Source of the DNA: Betaproteobacteria bacterium
GTDB taxonomy: Bacteria > Pseudomonadota > Gammaproteobacteria > Burkholderiales > Burkholderiaceae_C
Assembly: GCA_025356445.1 (NCBI GenBank)
Contig: JANXSZ010000041.1
Coordinates: forward strand, 1-54,930
Length of the DNA: 54,930 nucleotides
Direction: 5' to 3'
Shown here in pieces: positions 1 to 8,636 of this stretch (its first letter is position 1; every line of letters begins with the position of its first letter). The position numbers were made by a program, and so were the translations under genes. Under the pieces are notes generated by a model. It saw nothing but the letters and a program-made list of their open reading frames with translations, ran no database searches and was not told where the DNA came from.

Positions 1-4
1 ATAC

Positions 5-442
5 ATGGCCAAGCCGAATTTGCCGCCCCAAAGCGGCCCCCCAAAAGCTCAAAAACTAAGCCTTGACGACCTCTCTCAAGAGGATTTGCTCGCTCTCAGG
101 GGCGAAATAGACGAGCGACTGCCCGTCAAAAACATCAGGGATCTGGACCTGAACCGCGAGCTGGTTCTCCAACTCTTGGCGGCGCAGCGCCTGCAAGTAG
201 ACGTGCTGAGCAGCGACGACGTACCTGCCAACCAGCAAGCGCAGGTGATGAACGCTGTAGCCGGAACCCTTGCACAGTTGGTCAGGCTGCAGAGCGAGGT
301 CTACAACTCCGAAATGCTGAAGAGGCTCGAGTCCTGCACGATCGAGGCCCTTAAAACGCTGTCGCCGGAGGCGCAGGAGGCGTACTTCTGCAGGTACGAG
401 CAGCTTGTGGGGGGCTTCGAAGCTCCCCCCAGCACAGTATGA
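5..442 (+). CDS. Hypothetical protein, possibly phage- or island-derived
   Basis: A 145-residue soluble, mostly helical, acidic protein without signal peptide or membrane segment. I do not recognise a family. Five of its eight arginine codons are AGG, which resident genes in this window use rarely (they prefer CGC/CGT), so it looks imported. Its stop overlaps the start of the next ORF (ATGA at 439-442), which indicates translational coupling in a small foreign operon. The paired small acidic/helical ORFs recall phage accessory genes, but nothing diagnostic is visible. Upstream sequence is cut by the window edge, so the start at position 5 is the first visible ATG rather than a proven start. 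Confidence 0.55.
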   Translation: MAKPNLPPQSGPPKAQKLSLDDLSQEDLLALRGEIDERLPVKNIRDLDLNRELVLQLLAAQRLQVDVLSSDDVPANQQAQVMNAVAGTLAQLVRLQSEVYNSEMLKRLESCTIEALKTLSPEAQEAYFCRYEQLVGGFEAPPSTV

Positions 443-555
443 GCGCCGCAACGTCAACGACGTACCTGCACCACATCCAGAGGTTGCGCCAGGAACTCAC
501 GAGGAAGGTGGGGCGAGAAGAACTTGCTGAAGATCTGAGGCGTATAGGTGCTGAT
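439..555 (+). pseudogene. 5' part of a hypothetical gene interrupted by an IS element
   Basis: This ORF starts inside the ATGA overlap with the upstream gene and encodes about 39 residues with a helical, charged N-terminus before it meets the left inverted repeat of the IS at 556. The open frame continues to 669, but residues after the junction are read from IS sequence. Three of six arginine codons in the native part are AGG, matching the upstream ORF. The remainder of the gene is not found on the other side of the IS, where the 3' end of a resident reductase gene lies instead. Function unknown. Confidence 0.5.
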
Positions 556-1289
556 GGCTTTGTTGCACAAATGCGTAGCAGGCCGAGGTTACCCCAGCCC
601 CAGACGAGGCTACGCCACAGCGACCGTCACAGGACGGCCCAATTTGGTGAAGCGGTTGAGTACCGCTGAGCGCACTTGCAACTCCACGATTTGATTGAGT
701 AACTCTGGCAGCATGGTGGGGTCACCTACTGCGTTGTCCGTTACTTCTATCGCCCGTATTTCCAGCGTTTGGGCATCAATGCCTAGGTGAACTTTGCGCC
801 ATTGGTGACGGTATTCTGCACCGTGCTTTTTGCGTTTCCATTCGCCTTCGCCCAACATCTTGATGCCTGTACTGTCCACCAAAAGATGCAAGCCTGTGCC
901 GGTGCTGCCCGTAAACGCAATGACCACTGCCAATCGATTTTGTCTTCTGCACAGGGTACTGTAGTCTGGTGTCTCCCAGTCAAGCCCTGCGAGTTTTAAC
1001 AAGCTTTGCACCATCCCTGTCGTTTGACGTAACGCGAGTCCGAACAGGCTTTTGATACTCAGGCAAAACTGGATCGCTGCGTCTGAAAATCGCTCATTGC
1101 GCCCACGTCGCCCGTTTGGTTTTCCAAACCAATCCATGTCCTTGTCGAACCATACCAAGAGCGATCCCCTTGCCTTCAGGGCTGCGTTGTAGCTACCCCA
1201 GTTGGTCGTCTTGTACTTCGCTTTCTTTGGCTTTTCGGTCATCGCCCGAGCCTACCCTGCTTGGGCGATGCTATTTGTGCAACAAAGCC
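556..1289 (-). mobile_element. Internally deleted IS5-family insertion sequence (IS903-like ends)
   Basis: The element is bounded by perfect 17-bp terminal inverted repeats: GGCTTTGTTGCACAAAT at 556-572 and its reverse complement at 1273-1289. The repeat extends one further base pair outward (T555/A1290). The ends resemble those of the IS903 group of the IS5 family. The element is 734 bp, shorter than the roughly 1.05 kb expected for this group, because the transposase gene has lost its middle. No target-site duplication is evident: the 9 bases to the left (547-555) and right (1290-1298) differ, so the flanks may have come together by recombination or deletion. Confidence 0.85.
610..1242 (-). 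pseudogene. IS5-family transposase with in-frame internal deletion
   Basis: The 210-residue frame begins like complete IS5-family transposases (about 307-315 residues) and keeps the first catalytic Asp region (LLVDSTGIKMLGEGEWKRK). It runs as far as the conserved stretch ending PELLNQI, then jumps straight to the family C-terminus (VELQVRSAVLNRF). About 100 residues are missing, including the second catalytic Asp block and the block carrying the catalytic Glu, so the product cannot form the DDE active site. The frame is kept across the junction. An intact copy elsewhere could still mobilise the element in trans because both ends are perfect. Confidence 0.85.
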
Positions 1290-1308
1290 ACTAACGTAGC
1301 GTCAGATT

Positions 1309-2550
1309 TCACACTACCTCTGCCATTAACTTCGCTCGCCTGGGCGTCGCGGCCCCTGCCAGCACAAAGCCCCGCAGCATGCCTGCGCCATCCATCCAAT
1401 GCCATTCACCCCGCCCGGTTGCGGTTTCCACGGTCACCCATCCTCCTGATGTACCCGGCGCAGGCGCGGCCACCACCAGCGGCAGTGCCGGGGTTTTCAC
1501 GGCTACTGGCATCAGCGGAAATTTGACTTCGGTGGGGAGACCCGACAGCGTTGCCGCCAGCGCTCTTGCCGCGTTCATGATGGGCATCACGTAGGGCAGG
1601 GTGCGGCCTTCTTTGCCGCCGTATTGTGCGGAATCACCCAAAGCGTAGACGTGGGGTGCTGAAGTGCGCAGGTGCACGTCCACCACGATGCCCCGTCCAC
1701 AGTCCAGTCCGGCGGTTTGGGCCAGTGTGGTGTCTGCACGCAGACCGATGGCGCTCAGCACCATGTCGGCAGGCAGTTGCTCTCCGTCCGACAAGGTGAT
1801 GCGCAATGCGGATTGCGTTCGTTCTGCGCTGGGGGCGCCGTCTACGCGGGTCACCGTGCGGCCCAAGCGCCATTGCACGGCGGAGGCTTGGCCGCCTGAC
1901 AACGCTACCTGCAACTGTGCACTGGCTTCGGGGGGCAGCAGTGCAGCCAGCGCACGGGGGCTGGGGTCCACCACGGTGACGCGGTGACCTGCACTGGCCA
2001 AATCGTTGGCGAACTCGCAGCCGATCAAACCCGCACCCATGATTAGCACCTGTTTGGACGGTGGCGTAGGTTGAGCACTGCTGTTGTTTTCATAGCTTTC
2101 AGGGGCTGTCAGTTGTGCGAAGAAGGCTGAAAAGTCATCCAAACTGTTCACCGACACCACTTGGGTTGCCGCTGTGCCTTGCAGCGGCAGGCGGATCGGC
2201 TGGGCGCCGGTGGCCAGCACCAGGTCACGGTAGGGCTGGTCGCCGTTGGCGGTGTGCACCACCTGTAACGCGGTGTCAATGGCCAGCACCTGCGTGTGGG
2301 CCAAAAGCGTGATCTTCAGCGTTTCTGCCATCTTTGCTGCCGCTGTGGTTACCCATTGCGCAGGTGTGCGACCTTGGGCGAAGGCATTAGAGAGGCTGGG
2401 TTTGGCGTAAAAGTCACCGCTGTCTGCGGTGATGAGCAGCACTGGTGTGGCGGCGTCGAGCTTGCGGAACTCGCGCACCGTCGTCCAGCCTGCCAGGCCA
2501 GCACCGATCACGACCACGGGATGTTGATAGGAGGCTAGCGTTGTGGTCAT
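1309..2550 (-). CDS. Rubredoxin-NAD(+) reductase-like FAD-dependent oxidoreductase
   Basis: A 413-residue pyridine nucleotide-disulfide-type reductase. It has an N-terminal FAD-binding motif (VVVIGAGLAGW), a second dinucleotide-binding fold for NAD(P)H (VLIMGAGLIGCEFANDLAS) and the C-terminal FAD motif (YALGDSAQYGG). The family passes electrons from NAD(P)H to rubredoxin, and the adjacent rubredoxin gene supports that substrate. I chose ATG at 2550 (MTTTLASYQ) over the longer frame from 2616, which would extend back into the rubredoxin stop region. The 3' end lies 19 bp from the IS right end and is intact. A fragment of the dispersed repeat lies within the gene near 2085-2096. Confidence 0.88.
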   Translation of the reverse strand: MTTTLASYQHPVVVIGAGLAGWTTVREFRKLDAATPVLLITADSGDFYAKPSLSNAFAQGRTPAQWVTTAAAKMAETLKITLLAHTQVLAIDTALQVVHTANGDQPYRDLVLATGAQPIRLPLQGTAATQVVSVNSLDDFSAFFAQLTAPESYENNSSAQPTPPSKQVLIMGAGLIGCEFANDLASAGHRVTVVDPSPRALAALLPPEASAQLQVALSGGQASAVQWRLGRTVTRVDGAPSAERTQSALRITLSDGEQLPADMVLSAIGLRADTTLAQTAGLDCGRGIVVDVHLRTSAPHVYALGDSAQYGGKEGRTLPYVMPIMNAARALAATLSGLPTEVKFPLMPVAVKTPALPLVVAAPAPGTSGGWVTVETATGRGEWHWMDGAGMLRGFVLAGAATPRRAKLMAEVV

Positions 2551-2575
2551 GTCGGACTCGGATTCCTGTTCAGGC

Positions 2576-2740
2576 TTAGATTTCGACAATTTCAAAGTCT
2601 GCCTTGGCCACACCACACTCGGGGCAGGCCCAGCTTTCGGGCACGTCAGCCCAGGCGGTGCCGGGCTTCAAACCGTCTTCATGGCGGCCAGCGGCCTCGT
2701 CGTACACAAAGCCACAAACGATGCAGAGGTAGGTTTTCAT
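2576..2740 (-). CDS. Rubredoxin
   Basis: A 54-residue electron carrier. The two metal knuckles are visible: CIVCG near residue 6 and CPECG near residue 39. The spacing and the conserved aromatic/PxSW context ([17 protein letters not shown]) are typical of rubredoxins with one Fe(SCys)4 centre. It sits between rubredoxin reductase and rubrerythrin on the same strand, so electrons probably flow NAD(P)H - reductase - rubredoxin - rubrerythrin. The start ATG at 2738-2740 follows an AAGTATCCC stretch that gives a weak ribosome-binding site. Confidence 0.93.
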   Translation of the reverse strand: MKTYLCIVCGFVYDEAAGRHEDGLKPGTAWADVPESWACPECGVAKADFEIVEI

Positions 2741-2806
2741 AGGGATACTTTCTGAAAAAATGAAAAGGAAGAGTGAAAAAGGGTAGTCGGGATGAGGGAC
2801 GTGTTC

Positions 2807-3289
2807 TTACGCGGTGATTTTGGCGAGGTGGGCCTTGTAGTGGTTGGCGTGGCGCTCTTCCACTTTAGCAAGGGCGGCGAAGCGCTTTTGGGCCTTCTCC
2901 AGGGTTGCCTTGAATTGCGCGGCATGGACTTTGGATTCTTCGATCTGTTCGTTCATCTCCGTCACGGCTGCGGCGTTGCCTTCTTCCTCGGCGGTCTTGC
3001 GAAAGCCAGGGTACATCTCGGTGTACTCGTAAGTTTCACCGTCGATGGCAATTTGCAAGGCCTTGGCGGGGGTCATCGTGGCCTTGGGGTAGAGCAAATC
3101 GAGGTGGCCAAAGGCGTGCATGACTTCCTGATCCGCAGTGGCCTCGAAGGTGCGGGCGGTGTCTTCGTCGCCCATCTCACGCGCCAATTTGGCGAAGTAA
3201 CGGTACTTGATGTGCGCCATGGATTCGCCAGCAAAGGCGGATTCAAGGTTGGCGATGGTTTTGATTTCGGGGCGTTGCTGTTGGCTCAT
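2807..3289 (-). CDS. Rubrerythrin-family diiron peroxidase (no rubredoxin domain)
   Basis: A 160-residue ferritin-like four-helix protein. Diiron-ligand motifs are visible: Glu in FAGESMAHIKY, the ExxH of ATADQEVMHAFGH, the Glu-rich third helix (TAEEEGN) and the final EERHANHY. Classical rubrerythrins carry a C-terminal rubredoxin domain; this one stops after the diiron domain, consistent with using the free rubredoxin encoded next door. The family reduces hydrogen peroxide in the cytoplasm. ATG at 3289 is chosen because AGGAGTCCACGATG gives a good ribosome-binding site; a longer frame from 3328 lacks one. First gene of the three-gene detoxification set. Confidence 0.9.
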   Translation of the reverse strand: MSQQQRPEIKTIANLESAFAGESMAHIKYRYFAKLAREMGDEDTARTFEATADQEVMHAFGHLDLLYPKATMTPAKALQIAIDGETYEYTEMYPGFRKTAEEEGNAAAVTEMNEQIEESKVHAAQFKATLEKAQKRFAALAKVEERHANHYKAHLAKITA

Positions 3290-3479
3290 CGTGGACTCCT
3301 GGGGTGGTGGATAAATTAAGGTTTTCAATCGGTATGGGCTGAATGGTAGAGATTAACTATAGTCTAGGCCAATTGAAATTTGCTAAGGGATTGATAGTGG
3401 CTATTGCCCGTTTGCAAATCGGGGAAAATTGCGGCTTACCAGTTCCTTATTTCCGTTCCCCGTTAACGATTGAAACCCC

Positions 3480-3728
3480 ATGACCGAACCTGTCCAGCGC
3501 CCCGCTTTGCCCGATCACCTGTCGATTGACCCCCGCAGTCCCCACCATGTCGCCGCTGTTTTCGAACACGACATTGGCATCCGCTTGAACGATGTTGAGC
3601 GCCAGGATGTCGAGGAATACTGCATCAGCGAAGGCTGGGTGAAAGTCCCCGCAGGCAAGGCCCGCGACCGCAAGGGCCGCCCGCTGTTGATCAAGATCAA
3701 AGGCCGGGTGGAGGCGTTTTACGCTTGA
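3480..3728 (+). CDS. DUF3297 family protein
   Basis: An 82-residue cytoplasmic protein matching, from memory, the small DUF3297 family widespread in proteobacteria. Visible features are the conserved core around DDVER-like residues (IRLNDVERQDVEEYC), a central EGWVKVPAGKARDRKG segment and a basic C-terminal strand (LLIKIKGRVEAFY). No catalytic motif or membrane segment is apparent and the biochemical role is unknown. It is divergent from the rubrerythrin gene, and the shared 190-bp spacer presumably holds both promoters. Confidence 0.8.
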   Translation: MTEPVQRPALPDHLSIDPRSPHHVAAVFEHDIGIRLNDVERQDVEEYCISEGWVKVPAGKARDRKGRPLLIKIKGRVEAFYA

Positions 3729-3749
3729 GTGATGCTGAGGAATAGCCCC

Positions 3750-4700
3750 TCACAGCAAATCGTTTAAAGCCCCTCGCAATTGGGGGTGCTGAAACACAAA
3801 CCCAAGCGTGATCAAGCGTGCAGGCCGTACCCGCTGCCCGTCCACAAACAGCTCTGCCATCTCACCCAGCAGCAAACGCAGCAGCGCGGCGGGCAGGTGC
3901 AGCCACACCGGGCGGTGCAGCAGCGCACCCACAGTACGCGCAAATTCGCCTTGGCTTACGGCCTCGGGGGCAACGGTGTTGTAGACGCCTGCCATGGTGT
4001 CGTTGCGCAAACTCTCCGTGATGACGCCTAGCACGTCGTCCAGATGGACCCAGCTTATCACCTGCCGCCCGTCGCCCATGCGCCCGCCCAAGCCGAAGCG
4101 GTGTGGCATCACCAGTGGCGGTAAAGCGCCTCCAGCGCCAAGCACCACGCCCAGGCGCAAGGTGACTTGCCGCACCCCCAATGCGCTGGCCTGCGCTGCC
4201 GCCGCCTCCCACTGGACGCACAGCTCGCTCATGAAGCCACCACCACATGCACTGGTTTCATCCAGCCATTCTTCCGGTGGACGTACACCGTAATAGCCAA
4301 TGGCCGACGCCTGAATCCACGTCGCTGGTCTGACCGTGGTGCGTGCCAGCCACGCCAGCAGACCCTGCGTCACGCCGACGCGGCTGGCGAGCAATGTGGC
4401 TTGGCGCTTGGCCGTCCAGCGCGGGCCGACGACGGGGGTGCCGGCCAAGTTGATGACCGCATCAAAGGGCTCATCCGCGTGCAGCTGTGCCAGCGCTGTG
4501 ACGCAGCGTACCCGGCCCTGGAACATCGCGGTCGCCTTCAGCGGGTTGCGCACCCACAGGGTGACGCTGTGGCCGCCCTCCAACAGCAGTTGGACCAGCG
4601 CCTGCCCAATGAAGCCCGTACCACCTGTGACGAGGATGGCTTGTGCCGCAAGGGGCGGTTTTCCGGCGTCGCTGGGGTTCAGATGCGGTAACGGGGCCAT
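3750..4700 (-). CDS. TIGR01777-family NAD-dependent epimerase/dehydratase (YfcH-like)
   Basis: A 316-residue extended short-chain dehydrogenase. It has the N-terminal Rossmann motif GGTGFIGQAL, the family-specific segment ASAIGYYG with the active-site Tyr, and a C-terminal DUF1731-type region (residues about 265-316) ending with the usual LITLGFVFQHP segment. In gammaproteobacteria the family is called YfcH or SulA-like; the substrate is unknown. The first 20 residues before the Rossmann strand are an unusual extension, but the ATG at 4700 is the plausible start. Its 3' end faces the DUF3297 gene 21 bp away. Confidence 0.85.
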   Translation of the reverse strand: MAPLPHLNPSDAGKPPLAAQAILVTGGTGFIGQALVQLLLEGGHSVTLWVRNPLKATAMFQGRVRCVTALAQLHADEPFDAVINLAGTPVVGPRWTAKRQATLLASRVGVTQGLLAWLARTTVRPATWIQASAIGYYGVRPPEEWLDETSACGGGFMSELCVQWEAAAAQASALGVRQVTLRLGVVLGAGGALPPLVMPHRFGLGGRMGDGRQVISWVHLDDVLGVITESLRNDTMAGVYNTVAPEAVSQGEFARTVGALLHRPVWLHLPAALLRLLLGEMAELFVDGQRVRPARLITLGFVFQHPQLRGALNDLL

Positions 4701-4842
4701 TGCAGTTCCTTTGATGTCGTTTGTATCTGCAATATAGGGTTAAAACGGGTTTCGGGTGGTGCGCTGGGTGGCGATTTGAAAGACCCGACACAGTACGGTC
4801 CAAGAGGCTTCCATAATCAGGCAGCCCCAAACCCTGCACGCC

Positions 4843-6402
4843 ATGCCTACTCGAACGCCCCCATCCACCCCCCGCCCCCTCGACATTGCCCTGCTGGCCA
4901 GCGTCTTCGTCATCGCCGCTTGCGGGCTGGTGTACGAGCTGGTGGCCGGGGCGTTGGCCTCGTACTTGTTGGGCGACTCGGTGTTGCAGTTTTCCACCGT
5001 CATTGGTAGCTACCTGTTTGCGATGGGGATTGGCTCGTACCTGTCGCGCTTTTTCGTGCGGCAGCTGCCCGCCCATTTTTTAAGGATAGAACTGCTGGTA
5101 GCGCTTGCTGGTGGGGCATTGCCAGCTATTTTATTCATAGCAAATGCCTACGCTCCCCACAGCTTCAGGTTCCTGCTTTATGGCATGGTGCTGCTGGTGG
5201 GCACGCTGGTGGGATTGGAGATTCCTCTGGTGATGCGGATTTTGAAGCGCAATGTGGCGTTGAAGGATTTGGTGTCACAGGTGCTGACTTTTGACTACCT
5301 GGGCGCGCTGGCGGTGTCGGTGGCTTTTCCGCTGGTGCTGGTGCCGCAACTGGGCTTGATCCGCACCGGGCTGCTGTTTGGGCTGATGAACGCGGCCATC
5401 GCGCTGTGGGCGCTGTGGTTGTTCCGGCATGAGCTGCGGCGCTTTGCGGCCCACACGCTGGCCTGCGGGCTGACGCTGCTGGTGTTGCTGGCAGGCTTTG
5501 CGGGTGCGGGGCAGATCACCAGTTTGGCCGAAGACAAGTTTTACCAAGACCGCATTGTGTTCACGGCCACGTCGCCTTACCAGCGCATTGTGGTGACGAA
5601 CAGCGGTAACGTGGGCAAAGCCGGCCACCGCTTGTTCCTGAACGGCAACTTGCAATTCGCTGAGCGCGATGAGTACCGCTACCACGAAGCACTGGTGCAT
5701 CCGGCGATGGCGGGCTACACATCAGCGGGAGGTGCTCCTAAAAAAGTAGCGATTCTGGGTGGTGGTGACGGTATGGCGGTGCGTGAAGTCCTCAAATACC
5801 CTGGCGTGCAAGCCATCACGCTGGTGGAGCTTGACCCCAACATGACGCAGCTCTTCAGCACCCATGACACCCTGGTGCGGCTGAACGGTGGCGCGCTGCA
5901 AAGCCCCAAGCTCAAGATCATCAACACCGATGCGTTCAAGTGGCTGGAAGAAACCACCGAGACGTTTGACGTGGTGATCGTGGATTTCCCCGACCCAACC
6001 AACTTTTCGATTGGCAAGCTCTACACCAACGCCTTTTACGCCCTGCTTGACCAGCGCCTGTCGGCCAGCGGCTACGCCGTTATCCAGACCACCTCGCCGC
6101 TGGTGGCCCGGCAGAGCTTTTGGACGGTGGTGCAGACCATTGAATCAGTGGGTCTTACCGCCACGCCGTACCACACCAACGTGCCCAGCTTCGGCGAATG
6201 GGGTTTCGTCATCGCCAGCCGCAGGCCCTGGCGTGTGCCGACCCAGTTGCCCGAGGGTCTGCGGTATCTGGATCTGAAAACGCTGCCCCTGCTGTTTGAC
6301 TTTCCGCTGGACATGGCCCGCGTGCCTGCTGAGGTGAACCGGCTGTCGAACCAAGTGCTGGTGACGACATATGAGGCGGAGTGGGGGCGGGTGCTGCGGT
6401 GA
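4843..6402 (+). CDS. Membrane-anchored polyamine aminopropyltransferase
   Basis: A 519-residue two-part protein. Residues about 14-220 contain roughly seven hydrophobic helices. Residues about 230-505 are a spermidine synthase-type domain with GGGDGMAVREVLKY, the acidic VELDPN loop and the catalytic-loop DFPDPTN. Soluble spermidine synthases use decarboxylated S-adenosylmethionine to transfer an aminopropyl group; the membrane form is less well understood. The next two genes are a TfoX-like protein and a lipoprotein flavoenzyme on the same strand, so a polyamine-related envelope role is possible (inference). The segment near 5088-5150 resembles the dispersed repeat and lies in a transmembrane region. 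Confidence 0.85.
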   Translation: MPTRTPPSTPRPLDIALLASVFVIAACGLVYELVAGALASYLLGDSVLQFSTVIGSYLFAMGIGSYLSRFFVRQLPAHFLRIELLVALAGGALPAILFIANAYAPHSFRFLLYGMVLLVGTLVGLEIPLVMRILKRNVALKDLVSQVLTFDYLGALAVSVAFPLVLVPQLGLIRTGLLFGLMNAAIALWALWLFRHELRRFAAHTLACGLTLLVLLAGFAGAGQITSLAEDKFYQDRIVFTATSPYQRIVVTNSGNVGKAGHRLFLNGNLQFAERDEYRYHEALVHPAMAGYTSAGGAPKKVAILGGGDGMAVREVLKYPGVQAITLVELDPNMTQLFSTHDTLVRLNGGALQSPKLKIINTDAFKWLEETTETFDVVIVDFPDPTNFSIGKLYTNAFYALLDQRLSASGYAVIQTTSPLVARQSFWTVVQTIESVGLTATPYHTNVPSFGEWGFVIASRRPWRVPTQLPEGLRYLDLKTLPLLFDFPLDMARVPAEVNRLSNQVLVTTYEAEWGRVLR

Positions 6403-6453
6403 AGTGTGCGCAAGTGCGCTATCCCTGCGTGATCAATGCGTTATCGTTGCGCC

Positions 6454-6864
6454 ATGGCCTCTATTGACCGGGAATTTGTTGACCATTGCTGCGACCTGCT
6501 GGCCGGTCTGGGACTGAGCACGGTCAAACAGATGTTTGGTGGCTTTGGTATCAGTATCGAAGGCATGAACATCGCCATCCTCGCCGACTTGGGTGATGGC
6601 CCGTGCCTGTGGCTCAAAGCCGACGACAGTACCCGCACCCGGTACGAGGCCGCAGGCTGCCGCCGGTTCACCTACATGGCGCAGGGCCTATCTCGCAGCA
6701 TGAACTACTACAGTGCACCCGATGATGCGATGGAGTCGCCTGGACTGATGCAAGCGTGGGCCCTGATCGCGCTGGAATGCGCATTGCGCGCCCGCAAGCC
6801 ACCGTCTCGCCCGCCTGCAACCCCGCGCCGCAAAGCGACAGCAGCGGGGAAGCGCCAGCGTTGA
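6454..6864 (+). CDS. TfoX/Sxy family N-terminal domain protein
   Basis: A 136-residue protein containing only the TfoX N-terminal domain (residues about 1-95). Characteristic features are VKQMFGGFGISIEGMNIAI and the later FTYMAQG and MNYYSAP segments, followed by a basic, low-complexity tail (RKPPSRPPATPRRKATAAGKR) that may bind nucleic acid. Enterobacterial Sxy activates competence genes with CRP, but single-domain homologues are widespread and uncharacterised. I prefer ATG at 6454 (MASIDREF) to the upstream in-frame ATG at 6436, because homologues begin close to this point. It lies between the aminopropyltransferase and a flavoprotein gene. Confidence 0.8.
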   Translation: MASIDREFVDHCCDLLAGLGLSTVKQMFGGFGISIEGMNIAILADLGDGPCLWLKADDSTRTRYEAAGCRRFTYMAQGLSRSMNYYSAPDDAMESPGLMQAWALIALECALRARKPPSRPPATPRRKATAAGKRQR

Positions 6865-6892
6865 CCGGCGCTGACACCTGGTTCGCCAAACC

Positions 6893-8530
6893 ATGCACCG
6901 CCGCCATTTTTTCGCCACAGCCGCCGTCCCCCTGCTGGGCTGCAGCCCTCAAACCCAACACCCCCATGCCCACATCCAAGGCGGCTTCGTGGGCATCAAC
7001 CACGCCCGGGGTCACCAGTTGCGTGACATGGCTAACAGGCCTGTCCCGTCCACCATTTCCACGGTCCGTCGCACCCGTGTGCTGATCGCCGGTGGTGGTG
7101 TCGCAGGCCTGGCTGCGGCCCGTGCCCTGCGTCTGCGTGGTATCGACGATTTTGCGCTGCTGGAGCTGGAAGACAGCGCAGGCGGTAACAGCCGAGGCGG
7201 CAGCGTCAACGGTATCTCTTGCCCGCTGGGTGCCCACTACCTGCCCGTGCCGAGCAACGACGCGCCCGAGGTGCAAGACCTGCTGACCGAGTTCGGTCTG
7301 GCGCAGCGCACCGCCAGCGGTTGGCGGCTGAACATGCAGGGCGAGCGCCACCTGTGCCATAGCCCGCAAGAGCGGGTGTTCTTCAACGGGCACTGGCAAA
7401 CCGGCTTGTTGCCGGTGGAAGGCGTGGGCCGTGAGACGCTGGCGCAGTACCAAGCGTTTGAGCAGGCGGTAACGCGGGTTCGCCAAACAGCTGTGTTCAC
7501 TGTTCCTGTGTCAAAAGCGCCGCTTGTGCATACTCAGAGGGCATGGGATGCTATAACTTTTGATGTGTGGCTGAACCAGCAAGGCCTGAGCGACCCGCAT
7601 CTGCGTTGGTACCTCGATTACTGCTGCCGTGACGATTACGGTGCGGGCAGCGCTACCGTGTCGGCTTGGGCAGGTTTGCATTACTTCGCCAGCCGCCATG
7701 GCTTTCACGCACCCCAGGAGGGAACCAGCGACCTGGCCGAGCGTGACCAAGGCGTATTGACCTGGCCCGAGGGCAATGCCTGGCTCACCCAGCGCCTCGC
7801 AGCCCCCTTGGGTGAGCGCTTGCACACCGGGTGGCTCATTACCCGTGTCGAAACCACCCGCCATGGCGTCGAGGTGGATGCCTTCAATGCCACTACCCAA
7901 ACAACCGAGCGCTGGCAGGCGGACCATTGCATCATCGCCCTGCCCCTGTTCATTGCCGTCCGCGTGCTGCGCAACCCACCGCCAGCGCTGGTGCAGGTCG
8001 TGTCCCAACTGCGTTATGCCCCGTGGCTGGTCGCCAATCTGCACCTGGGTGCCCCGCTGCACGACCGCCCCGGCGCAGCACCCAGCTGGGACAACGTGAT
8101 TTACCTCTCCACGGCGGGTCAAGTGACCGGTCTAGGCTATGTTGATGCCCGCCACCAGTCGCTTGAACCGCTGCCTGGCCCCACCGTGTTGACGCATTAC
8201 CGCGCCTTTGGCATTGATCCTGCACAGCGCCAGGCCTTGTTTGACCAGCCTTGGACGCACTGGCGCGATGCCGTGCTGGCTGATTTGTCGGTGCCCCACC
8301 CTGACATGGCAACGCTTGTCAGCCGCATCGACATCATGCGGTACGGCCACGCGATGGCTGTCCCGCAGCCGGGTGTGCGCAGCAGCGCTGCGCTTGCGGC
8401 TTTGGCTGTTCCAGTGAAACAATCTGCTGTGTCCCCGCGCCTGCACTTCGCCCACAGCGACCTGTCAGGCTATTCCATTTTTGAAGAAGCCTTTACCCAT
8501 GGTCACAGGGCAGGGTGGGCTGTGGCATGA
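6893..8530 (+). CDS. FAD-dependent amine-oxidase-like protein, predicted Tat lipoprotein
   Basis: A 545-residue flavoprotein. The N-terminus has twin arginines followed by a hydrophobic stretch and a clean lipobox (HRRHFFATAAVPLLGC), predicting Tat export and lipid anchoring. The FAD-binding motif IAGGGVAGLAAARALR starts near residue 64, followed by LLELEDSAGGNSRGG and a C-terminal FAD-contact region (FAHSDLSGYSIFEEAFTHG), as in flavin amine oxidases and protoporphyrinogen-oxidase-like proteins. Placement downstream of a membrane aminopropyltransferase suggests a polyamine substrate (inference). A tract near 7508-7560 encoding SKAPLVHTQRAWDAITFD has the feel of an in-frame dispersed-repeat insertion. 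Confidence 0.8.
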   Translation: MHRRHFFATAAVPLLGCSPQTQHPHAHIQGGFVGINHARGHQLRDMANRPVPSTISTVRRTRVLIAGGGVAGLAAARALRLRGIDDFALLELEDSAGGNSRGGSVNGISCPLGAHYLPVPSNDAPEVQDLLTEFGLAQRTASGWRLNMQGERHLCHSPQERVFFNGHWQTGLLPVEGVGRETLAQYQAFEQAVTRVRQTAVFTVPVSKAPLVHTQRAWDAITFDVWLNQQGLSDPHLRWYLDYCCRDDYGAGSATVSAWAGLHYFASRHGFHAPQEGTSDLAERDQGVLTWPEGNAWLTQRLAAPLGERLHTGWLITRVETTRHGVEVDAFNATTQTTERWQADHCIIALPLFIAVRVLRNPPPALVQVVSQLRYAPWLVANLHLGAPLHDRPGAAPSWDNVIYLSTAGQVTGLGYVDARHQSLEPLPGPTVLTHYRAFGIDPAQRQALFDQPWTHWRDAVLADLSVPHPDMATLVSRIDIMRYGHAMAVPQPGVRSSAALAALAVPVKQSAVSPRLHFAHSDLSGYSIFEEAFTHGHRAGWAVA

Positions 8531-8636
8531 ACAAACCGGCAATGTCAAAGGGTATGCACTTTGCGGTAGCCTTCGATTTCCGATCAATATGGCCCTTTCC
8601 GATCCCTGTGATCTCAGTGAGGCCCAAGGAGCCTGG

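Noticed and set aside
1-555. Prophage at the left edge
   Set aside because: Only two small unrecognised ORFs; no integrase, terminase, capsid gene or attachment site is visible.
3340-3430. Possible OxyR-like site (ATAG-TGG-CTAT) in the rubrerythrin/DUF3297 spacer
   Set aside because: The half-sites have a 3-bp instead of the 7-bp spacing of OxyR sites and no second pair is found; evidence is too weak.
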